From the NCBI GenBank assembly GCA_900315505.1, contig OMZG01000009.1, forward strand, positions 1 to 64,000: a stretch of 64,000 bases of DNA. Direction: 5' to 3'. The stretch comes from an uncultured Lachnospiraceae bacterium (GTDB taxonomy: Bacteria > Bacillota > Clostridia > Lachnospirales > Lachnospiraceae). The notes under the pieces are model-generated. The model was not told where the DNA came from. It did no database searches and saw nothing but the letters and a program-made list of their open reading frames with translations. Positions 17,150 through 25,486 of the stretch are shown piece after piece. Every line of letters starts with the position of its first letter. Within the stretch, counting starts at the first letter, position 1. Position numbers and translations under genes: made by a program.

Positions 17150-18034
17150 TTACTGAAGGAGTGAAAGTACTCCCTGATTGCTCTGGTTCGCCTGAGCAAG
17201 CATTGACTGTCCAGCCTGAGCGAGGATGTTGTTCTTGCTGTAGGTAACCATCTCTTTTGCCATATCTGTATCTCTGATACGAGACTCTGCTGACTGCGTA
17301 TTCTCTGATACATTGTCCAGATTTGCGATAGTGTGCTCAAGTCTGTTCTGAACTGCACCAAGCTTAGCTCTCTGAGTAGATACCTTATCGATAGCGTCCT
17401 GAACCTTTTTCATTACGCCACCAGCCTGGTTGTATCCATCGGCACCCTTTGAGGCACCCACAAGCATGTTTGATGTAAGCTGATCAGCAGTAACAGCATC
17501 ATATGATGTAACTTTTCCATTACCTACAAGTCCAAGTCCCTTGGCACTCATAAGTGAGATATCAAGCTTGATATTCTGACCTGAAAGTGAACCAACCTGA
17601 AGGTTCTTGCCTGTGAATGTTCCATCAAGAAGATTCATTGTGTTGAACTGTGTAGTAGATGCTACACGGTCGATCTCTGATGTCAGCTGATTAAGCTCGA
17701 GCTTGATCTGGCTACGATCCTGTGATGTGTTGGTGTCGTTGGCTGCCTGTGTAGCAAGCTCATTCATACGCTGAAGCATTGAGTGAACTTCGTTCAGGGC
17801 ACCCTCGGCTGTCTGTACTACAGAGATACCATCCTGAGCGTTTGTTGATGCTCTGTCAAGTCCTCTGATCTGGCTTCTCATCTTCTCTGAGATAGCGAGT
17901 CCTGCTGCATCATCTGCAGCTCTGTTGATTCTGTAGCCGCTTGAAAGCTTCTCTGTGCTCTTTGCCTGTGCGCTGGTTGTGATACCAAGCATACGATTTG
18001 AGTTAGCGGCCTGCATGTTGTGCTGTACTACCAT
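17150..18034 (-). CDS. hag: Flagellin B (short, 294 residues)
   Basis: Second copy of the short flagellin, same length as flagellin A and about 94 percent identical. Both conserved ends are complete (VVQHNMQAANSNRML at the start, SLLQ at the end). Changes concentrate in the centre (for example GADGYNQAGGVMKKVQ against GADGFNQAGGVMDRVQ). It has its own sigma-D promoter, GGA-loop hairpin, AGGAGG SD and terminator. Both copies look functional, so the filament may be a copolymer, or one copy may be regulated differently. Confidence 0.97.
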   Translation of the reverse strand: MVVQHNMQAANSNRMLGITTSAQAKSTEKLSSGYRINRAADDAAGLAISEKMRSQIRGLDRASTNAQDGISVVQTAEGALNEVHSMLQRMNELATQAANDTNTSQDRSQIKLELNQLTSEIDRVASTTQFNTMNLLDGTFTGKNLQVGSLSGQNIKLDISLMSAKGLGLVGNGKVTSYDAVTADQLTSNMLVGASKGADGYNQAGGVMKKVQDAIDKVSTQRAKLGAVQNRLEHTIANLDNVSENTQSAESRIRDTDMAKEMVTYSKNNILAQAGQSMLAQANQSNQGVLSLLQ

Positions 18035-18043
18035 AATTCATTT

Positions 18044-18075
18044 CCTCCTTGAATTTCCTGCACCATCCTTGGTGC
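18044..18075 (-). promoter_or_regulatory. CsrA-type leader of flagellin B: hairpin with GGA loop plus GGA in the SD
   Basis: GCACC-AAGGAT-GGTGC (18075-18060) forms a five-bp hairpin with GGA in the loop, followed by the SD AAGGAGG (core at 18049-18044). Compared with the flagellin A leader the loop is two bases shorter and the stem one pair longer, yet the GGA is kept in the loop, which supports a conserved protein-binding site. Confidence 0.65.
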
Positions 18076-18138
18076 CGTGTAGTATTTATTTAGAGAAAGG
18101 ATCCCATACCAGATTGCCTTTCTTTGTTTACACTTACT

Positions 18139-18165
18139 ATATCGGACCCTCTGTTTTTTTATTAA
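18139..18165 (-). promoter_or_regulatory. Sigma-D promoter of flagellin B
   Basis: Minus strand TTAA (18165-18162), 15 bases, TCCGATAT (18146-18139). Same design and spacing as for flagellin A. Confidence 0.8.
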
Positions 18166-18244
18166 CCCCTTTTCTCAACTTTTTTCAAAAATATCTCAAG
18201 GTGCTTCGAAAGCCCCTCTATTCCAGTTTCTTTCCCCTGCTATG

Positions 18245-18280
18245 CAAAAAGGATGTGAAGGAATATATCCCTCACATCCT
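18245..18280 (-). terminator. Rho-independent terminator of the flaG-fliD-fliS operon
   Basis: Minus-strand perfect 9-bp stem AGGATGTGA/TCACATCCT (18280-18272, 18258-18250), extendable inward, followed directly by TTTTT at 18249-18245. Confidence 0.85.
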
Positions 18281-18286
18281 GTGATA

Positions 18287-18763
18287 TCAGTTCGTGCTGT
18301 CAAGAAACTGGGCATCATAACCGCTGCCGTTCATTGACTTGTAATATGTGGACACCGCACTCTGGCTCTTGCGGATCTTCTGGGCCTGCTTGCGGACTCC
18401 GGCGAATTTCTGCTGAGCCAGGAGGTAATTTTCCTTTTCCTGCTTCTCGACCTGAGTCGTGAGATCTGTGATCTGCCTCACGAGATCCTTCATCCGTGCT
18501 ATCTCATCACGGTATTTCGGCTTCTGATTCTCCAGGAGTGGCTTCACCTTCTCGAAAATGGCCGAAAAGCCATTATCCAGAGTCGATATATCTGTGATCC
18601 ACTTGTCCTTATTGTCTATTGTCGCCTGAAATTCATCCGGTGTCGCATTCGGATCCGACAGAACCCTGCTCTGTATCTCGTTCTCATTTGAGATCAGATT
18701 CAGCAGCTCCACCTTCTTCTCCAGGGATTCCCGGAGAATCTTCACATAGGCTTCATCCTGCAT
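18287..18763 (-). CDS. FliT-like flagellar protein (probable export chaperone)
   Basis: A 158-residue, mostly helical, charged protein with no membrane segment (LRESLEKKVELLNLISNENE at about 10-29, DLTTQVEKQEKENYLLAQQK at about 96-115). It directly follows fliS and ends at the operon terminator. FliT-type chaperones of the cap protein FliD, or FlgN-like proteins, occupy this position in other Firmicutes. The sequence has no catalytic motif. The call rests on size, helical pattern and place in flaG-fliD-fliS-X, so it is moderate. Confidence 0.45.
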   Translation of the reverse strand: MQDEAYVKILRESLEKKVELLNLISNENEIQSRVLSDPNATPDEFQATIDNKDKWITDISTLDNGFSAIFEKVKPLLENQKPKYRDEIARMKDLVRQITDLTTQVEKQEKENYLLAQQKFAGVRKQAQKIRKSQSAVSTYYKSMNGSGYDAQFLDSTN

Positions 18764-18769
18764 TACGGA

Positions 18770-19156
18770 TCAACTCACTTTCTGTCCGTTATTTGTCACT
18801 CTCATGACTTCCTTCCAGGTATCACGCATCTGATTGATGGCATCCTTTGCCTGTTCAAGTATCTCATTGTCCTTTCGCATATTTGCCCACAGAAGTCTGT
18901 CCCTGATGTACTTATATACATTGTCAAAATCTTCTGCCACTGCATACTTATGATTCAGGGTGCTCTGGAGCTCCTCTATGACATTAGATGCCTTCTGGAT
19001 ATTCGTATTGGCCTTTTCTATCTCACCCTTCTCTATGGCATCATGTGCGATATTCACGAACTTGATAGCACCATCATAGAGCATCAGCGTGAGCTCTGCC
19101 GGGGACGCTGTCATCACCTGGCTATTCCTGTATTCTGCGTATGGATTTCTAAGCAT
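18770..19156 (-). CDS. fliS: Flagellin export chaperone FliS
   Basis: A 128-residue protein with the FliS signature near the N-terminus: NPYAEYRNSQVMTASPAELT followed by LMLYDGAIKF. It binds the C-terminal helices of newly made flagellin, prevents polymerisation in the cytoplasm and guides it to the export gate. In Bacillus FliS also affects the FliW-flagellin switch. It lies between fliD and a FliT-like gene, as expected. Length is normal. Confidence 0.95.
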   Translation of the reverse strand: MLRNPYAEYRNSQVMTASPAELTLMLYDGAIKFVNIAHDAIEKGEIEKANTNIQKASNVIEELQSTLNHKYAVAEDFDNVYKYIRDRLLWANMRKDNEILEQAKDAINQMRDTWKEVMRVTNNGQKVS

Positions 19157-19189
19157 AACATCTTCTCCTGATCTAACTATTTACCTCTA

Positions 19190-21676
19190 TCATCTAAGCG
19201 AATTCGTCAGAGAACTCGTGCTGCTCTGAAGCTTCGAGAGCGTAGACTCCATTTTGGAGAACTTCGTATAATAGCTCTCTTCCATTGTAGACAGTCTGTC
19301 TTCCCACTGCTTGATAAGAGATGTGTAGCTTGAATACTCTGATGCCATCTCCTTATCATTATAGATGGTATATGCTGACTTCAGTGATGTCCTCTTCATC
19401 TTCTTGTCCAGATTCGTATAGAGGTCATTTGTCAGCTTCTGCATGAAATCGATTACTGAATCAGGATCCTCTGTAAGTGCTGTCATCAGCTTGTCTGAAT
19501 TCGATGCTACAGATTCATCATCCTCATCACCATCTATATGATACTCATACTGTCTGTTCGTTGCTGCATTCAGGATGCCCTTTGTCTTGATACCGAATGT
19601 AGCGAGGCTGTACTTCTTTCCATTGATCTCATAAGAACCCAGCATGGTATTCGTGATCGTGTTCATGATGCTGTTGAGCGTTGAATCATTTCTTAGGAGC
19701 CCTGACTTTGCCTTCTTCTCCCACTTCTCTACTTCTGTATCACTCATGGATGACTTCTGATCATCAGTCAGAGGGTCATACCCTTTGGAGCTCTCAGCAT
19801 TGAAATTGTCAGTCAGCTCATTGATGACATCATTGTAGGTAGAGAAGAAGTTCTTGATCTTGTCATACAGACCCTGTGTATCTGTCGCTACAGTGACATT
19901 TGTAGAGCCCTCTGACAGTGCCTGGATAGAAAGACCATTCACTGAGAAATTATTCGAATCCTGCGTATAGGAAACTCCACCAACTGTAATCTTTGCAGCC
20001 TTTCCATCATTCTTAATAGCTGCCTTGCCGGATGATACTTTACCCATAGCTTCATTCATCTGTGCCTGCTCAGCAAAAGCAGTCTTTACAGTCTCAACAA
20101 ATTCATCAAGTTTAGAATTATATGTTGTCTTGTCTGTTGATGTATCCTTAGTATAAGCATCTGCCAAATCCTTTACTACGGCATTATCAGACAACTCCTT
20201 CTGAACTGTTGTGAGATTTTCGTTTGCTGTATTACGTGCCTTGGTAATCTCCGATACGGCTGAATCGACCTTTCCGTCTTTTGCATAAGCCTTCTGTACC
20301 AGATCTACTATAGCAGCTGTATCACCATCTGCTACTGTCTTACCTGATGACTTTGCGTCATCCTCATACCCTTTTGCAAGGATGTAATTGGACTTGATGC
20401 TCATCACCTTGTCGATGATTTCAGAGTCTGTGACATCTGCATTGTCAGCCTTCATTACTGCTGAAACCGAAGCATATGCCTTTGAGCTCTTCACATAGTC
20501 TGTAAAGTTCTTTGCATCCGGTGCAGTCGTGTTGGCTGTATCTGCAACATATTCATACTCATCTGTCGAACCGTCTTTCAGCTGCTTCTTGTACCAGCTG
20601 TAGACTGTCTTGCCATCCTCGGTGGATTTCTTTATATACTTAGCGTCATCACCTTCGCCAAAGACATAGATATCATTCGTGGAATCGTATTTGTATTCAT
20701 CCGTACCAACGAATATGCTTGAACTGTTGACATTGAGGCTTTCCAGGTCTGATGCGGCTGTAGAATCAGATATATCAATACCGTACTTATCTAAATCAGT
20801 ATGTAACTGCCCATATACATTTGCATAATTCAGTCCCTTGGTAAGGGCTGCCATCTGATCCTTATATGTCGTCTCGGCTGTCACATTCTGGGCATAAGCC
20901 TTTACGGCACTGTCAATATTAGTCTTAAGAGTAGCAACTGCATCATCCGTCAGTCCGCCATTCTCATTAAGGGTGATACCAGTAAGCAAAATGCCATATT
21001 TCTTTGTAGCCGCTTCCGCTTTTACCGCCTTGCCATCACTGTCCTTTGAGGAACTTATCAGATTCAGCTTTGAAAGAACATCAATCCCGTTCGTATCTCC
21101 TGTGAAATCGAAGTTTCCTGCCTCGCCACTCTTCTTTGCACTTATATATATCCTTTTGTTCGTATCATCAAAATTTGCATTTAGTCCGGCAACAGACTGG
21201 AGGTCGCTCACGAACTTATTGATCGTGGTGCTGCTTGTAACATCAATATCCTTGCCATTTACACTGATCTTCGTAGCTCCATCTGTATATCCCAGTTCTC
21301 CAAGAGTAGTCGATCCCGTGACTCCCGAACCGAACTGTCCGCTTGTGAGATTGGCGGTTGTAGCCACACTATCCACAGTTACTTTCTGTGATCCGGTAAA
21401 TGCCTTTCCATTCGATGTGATGTTCGCAACCGATGTATTTGAAGAAGTAGCCTTCTGCATCCTCCAGTTCGCAGAGAATCTCATAGAATCAAGAGATGTG
21501 TAGAGACTATATACCTTCTTATTGATATCCTTCCAGGCATCCCGCTTCCAGGATACCTTGGTCTGCTGCTGCTTATACTTATCTACCTTTGACTTATATC
21601 CGGATGTAAGGGCTGTGACGATCGACTCTGTGTCCAGTCCTGATGTGAGTCCGGTCATTCTGATTGGGCTTGACAT
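19190..21676 (-). CDS. fliD: Flagellar filament cap protein FliD (HAP2), enlarged
   Basis: An 828-residue FliD. The N-terminal FliD_N domain begins MSSPIRMTGLTSGLDTESIV, and the C-terminal FliD_C region includes LYDKIKNFFSTYNDVINEL, then GILNAATNRQYEYHID, and ends in a coiled coil (MEESYYTKFSKMESTLSKLQ). Family members are often about 450-700 residues; the extra length lies in the middle (about 230-560), which is rich in Asp, Lys, Ala, Thr and Ser and would be surface-exposed in the cap. The start has AGGAGG seven bases upstream. Confidence 0.93.
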   Translation of the reverse strand: MSSPIRMTGLTSGLDTESIVTALTSGYKSKVDKYKQQQTKVSWKRDAWKDINKKVYSLYTSLDSMRFSANWRMQKATSSNTSVANITSNGKAFTGSQKVTVDSVATTANLTSGQFGSGVTGSTTLGELGYTDGATKISVNGKDIDVTSSTTINKFVSDLQSVAGLNANFDDTNKRIYISAKKSGEAGNFDFTGDTNGIDVLSKLNLISSSKDSDGKAVKAEAATKKYGILLTGITLNENGGLTDDAVATLKTNIDSAVKAYAQNVTAETTYKDQMAALTKGLNYANVYGQLHTDLDKYGIDISDSTAASDLESLNVNSSSIFVGTDEYKYDSTNDIYVFGEGDDAKYIKKSTEDGKTVYSWYKKQLKDGSTDEYEYVADTANTTAPDAKNFTDYVKSSKAYASVSAVMKADNADVTDSEIIDKVMSIKSNYILAKGYEDDAKSSGKTVADGDTAAIVDLVQKAYAKDGKVDSAVSEITKARNTANENLTTVQKELSDNAVVKDLADAYTKDTSTDKTTYNSKLDEFVETVKTAFAEQAQMNEAMGKVSSGKAAIKNDGKAAKITVGGVSYTQDSNNFSVNGLSIQALSEGSTNVTVATDTQGLYDKIKNFFSTYNDVINELTDNFNAESSKGYDPLTDDQKSSMSDTEVEKWEKKAKSGLLRNDSTLNSIMNTITNTMLGSYEINGKKYSLATFGIKTKGILNAATNRQYEYHIDGDEDDESVASNSDKLMTALTEDPDSVIDFMQKLTNDLYTNLDKKMKRTSLKSAYTIYNDKEMASEYSSYTSLIKQWEDRLSTMEESYYTKFSKMESTLSKLQSSTSSLTNSLR

Positions 21677-21716
21677 ATGCTTTCCTCCTAATTATGAAAA
21701 AATGACTGCTGTCACT

Positions 21717-22160
21717 TTACTTCTTCTCATCTACCATGAGTCCGGCTAGCTCCCAGACCTTTGCGATCATGTCAAGAGTCTCCTCTGGTGGATACTCCCT
21801 GATGACCTTCTTCGTCTCCTTGTCTACGATCTTGATAGTGACACGGTTCGTCTTGTCATGAATACCGAAAATAGCTTCTGTACCATTGGCCTTCTTATTA
21901 ATCTCAGAGACTGCCTTTCTGATCTGCTCATTCTGCTTCTCATCACGCTTCTGGTCAAATTCTGACAATGTCTGTGATGCCTGCTGCAACGCTTCATTCG
22001 TCTGCACCGGTGTGCCCTGCACTGCTGCGGAATTGATATTCTCAGTAGCTTCAGTTCTCTCTGTATCTGTCTTCTCCGTACTGTTCACGTCCTGTGATAC
22101 CGCACCTGTAGCGTAACTTCCCTGTTTCGCATATCCTGAAGAGCTTATCGAAATACCCAT
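21717..22160 (-). CDS. flaG: FlaG family flagellar protein
   Basis: A 147-residue protein whose last 65 residues (FGIHDKTNRVTIKIVDKETK, then VIREYPPEETLDM) match FlaG, a protein encoded next to fliD that influences filament length. The N-terminal half is Thr/Glu/Gln-rich and probably disordered. The start is placed at 22160 because GGAGG lies nine bases before it; a start at 22184 would put the ribosome-binding site inside the gene. It is the first gene of flaG-fliD-fliS-fliT-like. Confidence 0.9.
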   Translation of the reverse strand: MGISISSSGYAKQGSYATGAVSQDVNSTEKTDTERTEATENINSAAVQGTPVQTNEALQQASQTLSEFDQKRDEKQNEQIRKAVSEINKKANGTEAIFGIHDKTNRVTIKIVDKETKKVIREYPPEETLDMIAKVWELAGLMVDEKK

Positions 22161-22224
22161 AAACTGCCACCTCCGTGTGTTCATATATGGTTCATAATCA
22201 TAGTCTCATTAGACTTCAATATCT

Positions 22225-22251
22225 ATATCGGCTCCCCACAAAAAAATACAA
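22225..22251 (-). promoter_or_regulatory. Sigma-D -10 element upstream of flaG
   Basis: A perfect GCCGATAT (22232-22225, minus strand) lies 65 bases before the flaG start. The -35 position, 15 bases upstream, reads TTGT and is poor; it also lies inside the preceding terminator stem. Confidence 0.55.
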
Positions 22252-22281
22252 CCCACCGCCGCGGATGAATTGTATTTTTTT
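22240..22281 (-). terminator. Terminator of the phosphonate operon
   Basis: Minus-strand stem AAAAAAATACAA/TTGTATTTTTTT (22281-22270, 22251-22240) with an 18-base GC-rich loop and T-tract, nine bases after the PEP mutase stop. It overlaps the flaG promoter region. Confidence 0.75.
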
Positions 22282-22289
22282 AGAAACAT

Positions 22290-23588
22290 TTATATTTCAT
22301 CTATCAGAGTTATGATCTGCTTTATCGGCATCAGATCCCTGTCCACCTCATGTGCACGATGATTTCTCAGGATACTCTTCGCAGTATTCTGCATTGCCGG
22401 AAACGCTGCCCGGATGAGCTGATTTGCATATATGACTATGTTCACTCCATGTGCCGCAAGCTCCGCTTCTGTAATCGTATTGTATGTACTTGGAACTACC
22501 ACAATAGGTGTCTTCTGATCTGCATCGCGGAATCTGTCACAGAACTCCAGAATCTCGGCGGGATCCTTCTTTCTGCTATGTATCATGATTCCATCAGCTC
22601 CTGCATTCACATAGGCCTTCGCACGTGTCAGTGCATCTTCTATACCCTTCTCAAGAATCAGACTCTCGATACGGGCAATGATCATGAAATCATCTGAAAG
22701 CTGAGCTTCCTTCCCTGCCAATATCTTGTCGCAGAAGTTCTCTATCGTATCCTGTGTCTGCTTTACCTCCGTACCGAAAAGACTGTTCTTCTTCAGTCCT
22801 GTCTTATCCTCAATAATGACTGCGGATACTCCGAGTCTCTCCAATGAACGCACAGTATAAACGAAATGCTCACTGAGTCCGCCTGTATCTCCGTCGAAAA
22901 TGATAGGCTTTGTCGTGACCTCTGTCACATCCTCTACTGTACGAAGGCGGCTTGTGATATCGACCAGCTCTATGTCCGGCTTGCCTCTGTCCGTACTGTC
23001 GCAGAGGCTTGAGATCCACATCGCATCAAACTGGTCTATGCCTCCGTCATTCGATACGACAACAGTCTTCTCCGCAATAAGTCCTGTAAGTCCACTGTGT
23101 ACTTCACACACCTTCACTATCGGTGTCAGGCCGAGTAGCCTCCTGAGCCTCGCTCTGCGAAGTTCAGGCATTGCAAGCCTTTCCCTGGCTCTTTTATCTG
23201 CCTTCGCTATCGCATCACTATGCGTGTATGGAATCTCCACTAGTTTTCCGCCATACTTCTTAGTCACGTCGAGGATATTTTTCCTGATGGCCTGCATTGC
23301 CTCATCACTCCAGTTGTCCCCGTGTACTATGAAGTCAGGCTGAAGCTTCTGCACGACATCATCATAGAATATCCTGTCCTGCACGATGACATCCTTCACA
23401 CCCGGGATTTCCCTACACATCCTGACTCTTTCCTCAGTCGTCTTCAGAGGGAATCGGTTATACCGTATCATCTGCTCGTCAGAAAGGACACCAACCGTGA
23501 CTTCTCCGAGCTTACTCGCTTCATTTATTATATTCAGATGTCCTTCATGAATCGTATCTGTACAAAAACAGGTATAAACCTTTTTCAT
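22290..23588 (-). CDS. pepM: Phosphoenolpyruvate mutase with N-terminal cytidylyltransferase domain
   Basis: A 432-residue fusion. Residues 1-135 are a cytidylyltransferase-like domain with HEGH at 14-17 (the HxGH nucleotide-binding motif). Residues about 155-430 are a PEP mutase barrel with the metal-binding FDGDTGG at 231-237 and EDKTGLKKNS at 260-269, which matches EDK-x5-NS, the motif that separates true PEP mutases from isocitrate-lyase-type relatives. It converts PEP to phosphonopyruvate, forming the C-P bond. The start at 23588 is chosen for GGAGG eight bases upstream; a GTG at 23606 lies upstream of that site. Last gene of the phosphonate operon. Confidence 0.95.
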   Translation of the reverse strand: MKKVYTCFCTDTIHEGHLNIINEASKLGEVTVGVLSDEQMIRYNRFPLKTTEERVRMCREIPGVKDVIVQDRIFYDDVVQKLQPDFIVHGDNWSDEAMQAIRKNILDVTKKYGGKLVEIPYTHSDAIAKADKRARERLAMPELRRARLRRLLGLTPIVKVCEVHSGLTGLIAEKTVVVSNDGGIDQFDAMWISSLCDSTDRGKPDIELVDITSRLRTVEDVTEVTTKPIIFDGDTGGLSEHFVYTVRSLERLGVSAVIIEDKTGLKKNSLFGTEVKQTQDTIENFCDKILAGKEAQLSDDFMIIARIESLILEKGIEDALTRAKAYVNAGADGIMIHSRKKDPAEILEFCDRFRDADQKTPIVVVPSTYNTITEAELAAHGVNIVIYANQLIRAAFPAMQNTAKSILRNHRAHEVDRDLMPIKQIITLIDEI

Positions 23589-23602
23589 TATGTCAGCCTC
23601 CT

Positions 23603-24346
23603 TCACGAGCGCTTATACATATATACATTAAATACAAAACGGTTATTCCAGTACCCCTTTACATCTGAATGTACAAACTTGACATCAAGCCCATGTCTGT
23701 CTGCAAAATTCATAAAGAAGCTTTTATCATAAAAAGTCTTTCCGAGGTCTTTATACCTGTCATCATAATCAGGTATCAGCTTCCGTCTGTACTCTGTAAA
23801 CTCTTCTTTTTTATTTATGTCATGTACATCAATAATTCCTATTGAATATTCAGACTTGGATACCATTTTCTCCAGCACATTTTCAGCATACTTCATATCT
23901 GGAAAATATGAAAATACCGAATTAGCGAAGCAGCACGTATATTGTTTTGAAGAATCAATGTCCAACGCCTCACCAACATACAGTTCATCTGCCATAGAAA
24001 GGATTCTATGCGCTTCGCCTATCAATGGTTCCGAATAGTCTACCCCCCCACATCGTTCAAGTGATGGCTGATATTTTTCAAAGAAATACAGATTTGCTCC
24101 AGCACCACATCCCACTTCAAAGGCACTTCTGATGTCAATACATCTGCCTATTCTCCCGTTCCATGAAAGTTCATTCTTCATTTCAAGAAACTGGTCTCTG
24201 AATGACTCAAACGTCATCCCCTCATCAGTAATATCAAATCCATCGTATTTCTTAAGTGCAAGTACCGTCTGCTCTATATCATTTGCATCCAGCCTGCCTT
24301 CATGATCCGTATCTCTCTTATTCCAGATTTCTTTCCATTTGCTCAT
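23603..24346 (-). CDS. SAM-dependent methyltransferase (class I)
   Basis: A 247-residue Rossmann-fold methyltransferase with motif I FEVGCGAGANLYFF near 74-87 and an acidic GGVDYSEPLI after the second strand. It lies between the AEP transaminase and PEP mutase, four bases after the former, with AAGGAG before the start. Its position suggests methylation of aminoethylphosphonate (N-methyl-AEP is known in nature) or of the sugar that carries it. The family is sure, the substrate is inferred from context only. Confidence 0.8.
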   Translation of the reverse strand: MSKWKEIWNKRDTDHEGRLDANDIEQTVLALKKYDGFDITDEGMTFESFRDQFLEMKNELSWNGRIGRCIDIRSAFEVGCGAGANLYFFEKYQPSLERCGGVDYSEPLIGEAHRILSMADELYVGEALDIDSSKQYTCCFANSVFSYFPDMKYAENVLEKMVSKSEYSIGIIDVHDINKKEEFTEYRRKLIPDYDDRYKDLGKTFYDKSFFMNFADRHGLDVKFVHSDVKGYWNNRFVFNVYMYKRS

Positions 24347-24349
24347 CTA

Positions 24350-25486
24350 TCACTCCTTGTACTGCACTGGTGTCTTGATATTATAGTATTCAAGTGCTTC
24401 ACTGAAAGCTTTCCAGAAATTCTCGATATCCTGCTCATCTATTGCTCCCAGAGCGCACAGGCGGAACGTACCCTGTCCCTGCATCTTGCCAGGATATATT
24501 GTGAACCCTCTCTTATAGCAGTAGTCATGCACTTTTTCAAAATCCCAGTTGTCATCGTCAGGATAGCATATTGCTGATACCAGGCCAGACTGCACATCCC
24601 TGCCAAGTGCCTCCCTGAATCCAAGTTCATCAATGCCCTTTCGAATCGCCTTCATGATTCTCTGATGCCGTTCCCATTTTGCTTTCTCTCCCTCTTCAAA
24701 ATATTCCTTCAGTCCCTGCCTGGCTGCATATATTGTCTGCACCGGCGGTGTAAAATGCATCTCACCAGTTTTCTCAAAGAAATCATACTGCATATACAGA
24801 TTACAGTAATATGATCTCTTAGGAAAATGTGCTGACTGTTCGATTATTTCTCTTCTTCCGACTATAAATGACAGTCCTGTCATAGCCTGAATTCCCTTCT
24901 GTGCTGAAGCCATACAGAAATCTATATTGTCCTCATACACATTGATCGGTATCATAGCATATGCACTTGTTGTATCTGATACCAGGAATTTCCCATATTT
25001 ATGTGCAAGAGCTCCTATTTCCCTTACCGGATTCAGAAGCCCGGTACCCGTCTCATGATATGTGACATACACATATCCGATATCAGGATTCTCCTTCAGT
25101 GTCTTCTCAATCAGATTCAGATCTGGCTGTGTAGTCAATGGCTGCTTAAGGTCAATTACAGGCATTCCATAGTAATGGCACACATCTACCGCCCTCTGGG
25201 AGTATGATCCATTGTTTATCACAAGTGCCTTTTTTCCCTCATCAAGGAGTGAATTCAATGCCACATCTATGCATATGGTTCCTGATCCACAGAACAGCAC
25301 CGCCGTATATTCATCTGTATCTCCATGTACTATACGCACAAGGTCATCTCTCATCGGTTTCATTATGCCCTGGAATTCTTTTTCTCTCGGACATATATCC
25401 GGCACGACCTGTGCGTATTTTACTGTATCTGTCGTCGTAGACGGTCCCGGATTCAGCAGGACATTTCTCTTAACCTTATCTCTCAT
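24350..25486 (-). CDS. phnW: 2-aminoethylphosphonate aminotransferase (PhnW/AepZ-like)
   Basis: A 378-residue fold-type I PLP enzyme. It opens with VLLNPGPSTTTDTVKYA, the usual start of AEP:pyruvate transaminases; it has FCGSGTICID near 65, VSDTTSAYAMIPI near 185 and the PLP-binding Lys in SAQKGIQAMTGLSF near 210. In this operon it would run in the biosynthetic direction, aminating phosphonoacetaldehyde to 2-AEP. It overlaps the cytidylyltransferase gene by 11 bases. No phnX hydrolase is seen, which argues against a degradative role. Confidence 0.9.
   Translation of the reverse strand: MRDKVKRNVLLNPGPSTTTDTVKYAQVVPDICPREKEFQGIMKPMRDDLVRIVHGDTDEYTAVLFCGSGTICIDVALNSLLDEGKKALVINNGSYSQRAVDVCHYYGMPVIDLKQPLTTQPDLNLIEKTLKENPDIGYVYVTYHETGTGLLNPVREIGALAHKYGKFLVSDTTSAYAMIPINVYEDNIDFCMASAQKGIQAMTGLSFIVGRREIIEQSAHFPKRSYYCNLYMQYDFFEKTGEMHFTPPVQTIYAARQGLKEYFEEGEKAKWERHQRIMKAIRKGIDELGFREALGRDVQSGLVSAICYPDDDNWDFEKVHDYCYKRGFTIYPGKMQGQGTFRLCALGAIDEQDIENFWKAFSEALEYYNIKTPVQYKE

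Noticed and set aside
17062..17361. N-terminal extension of LicD
   Set aside because: It would lie in flagellin B in another frame. The same kind of shadow frame occurs in flagellin A at 14375-14698 because the two genes are near copies.
22290..23588. Isocitrate lyase or 2-methylisocitrate lyase
   Set aside because: The EDK-x5-NS motif and the phosphonate gene neighbours identify PEP mutase.
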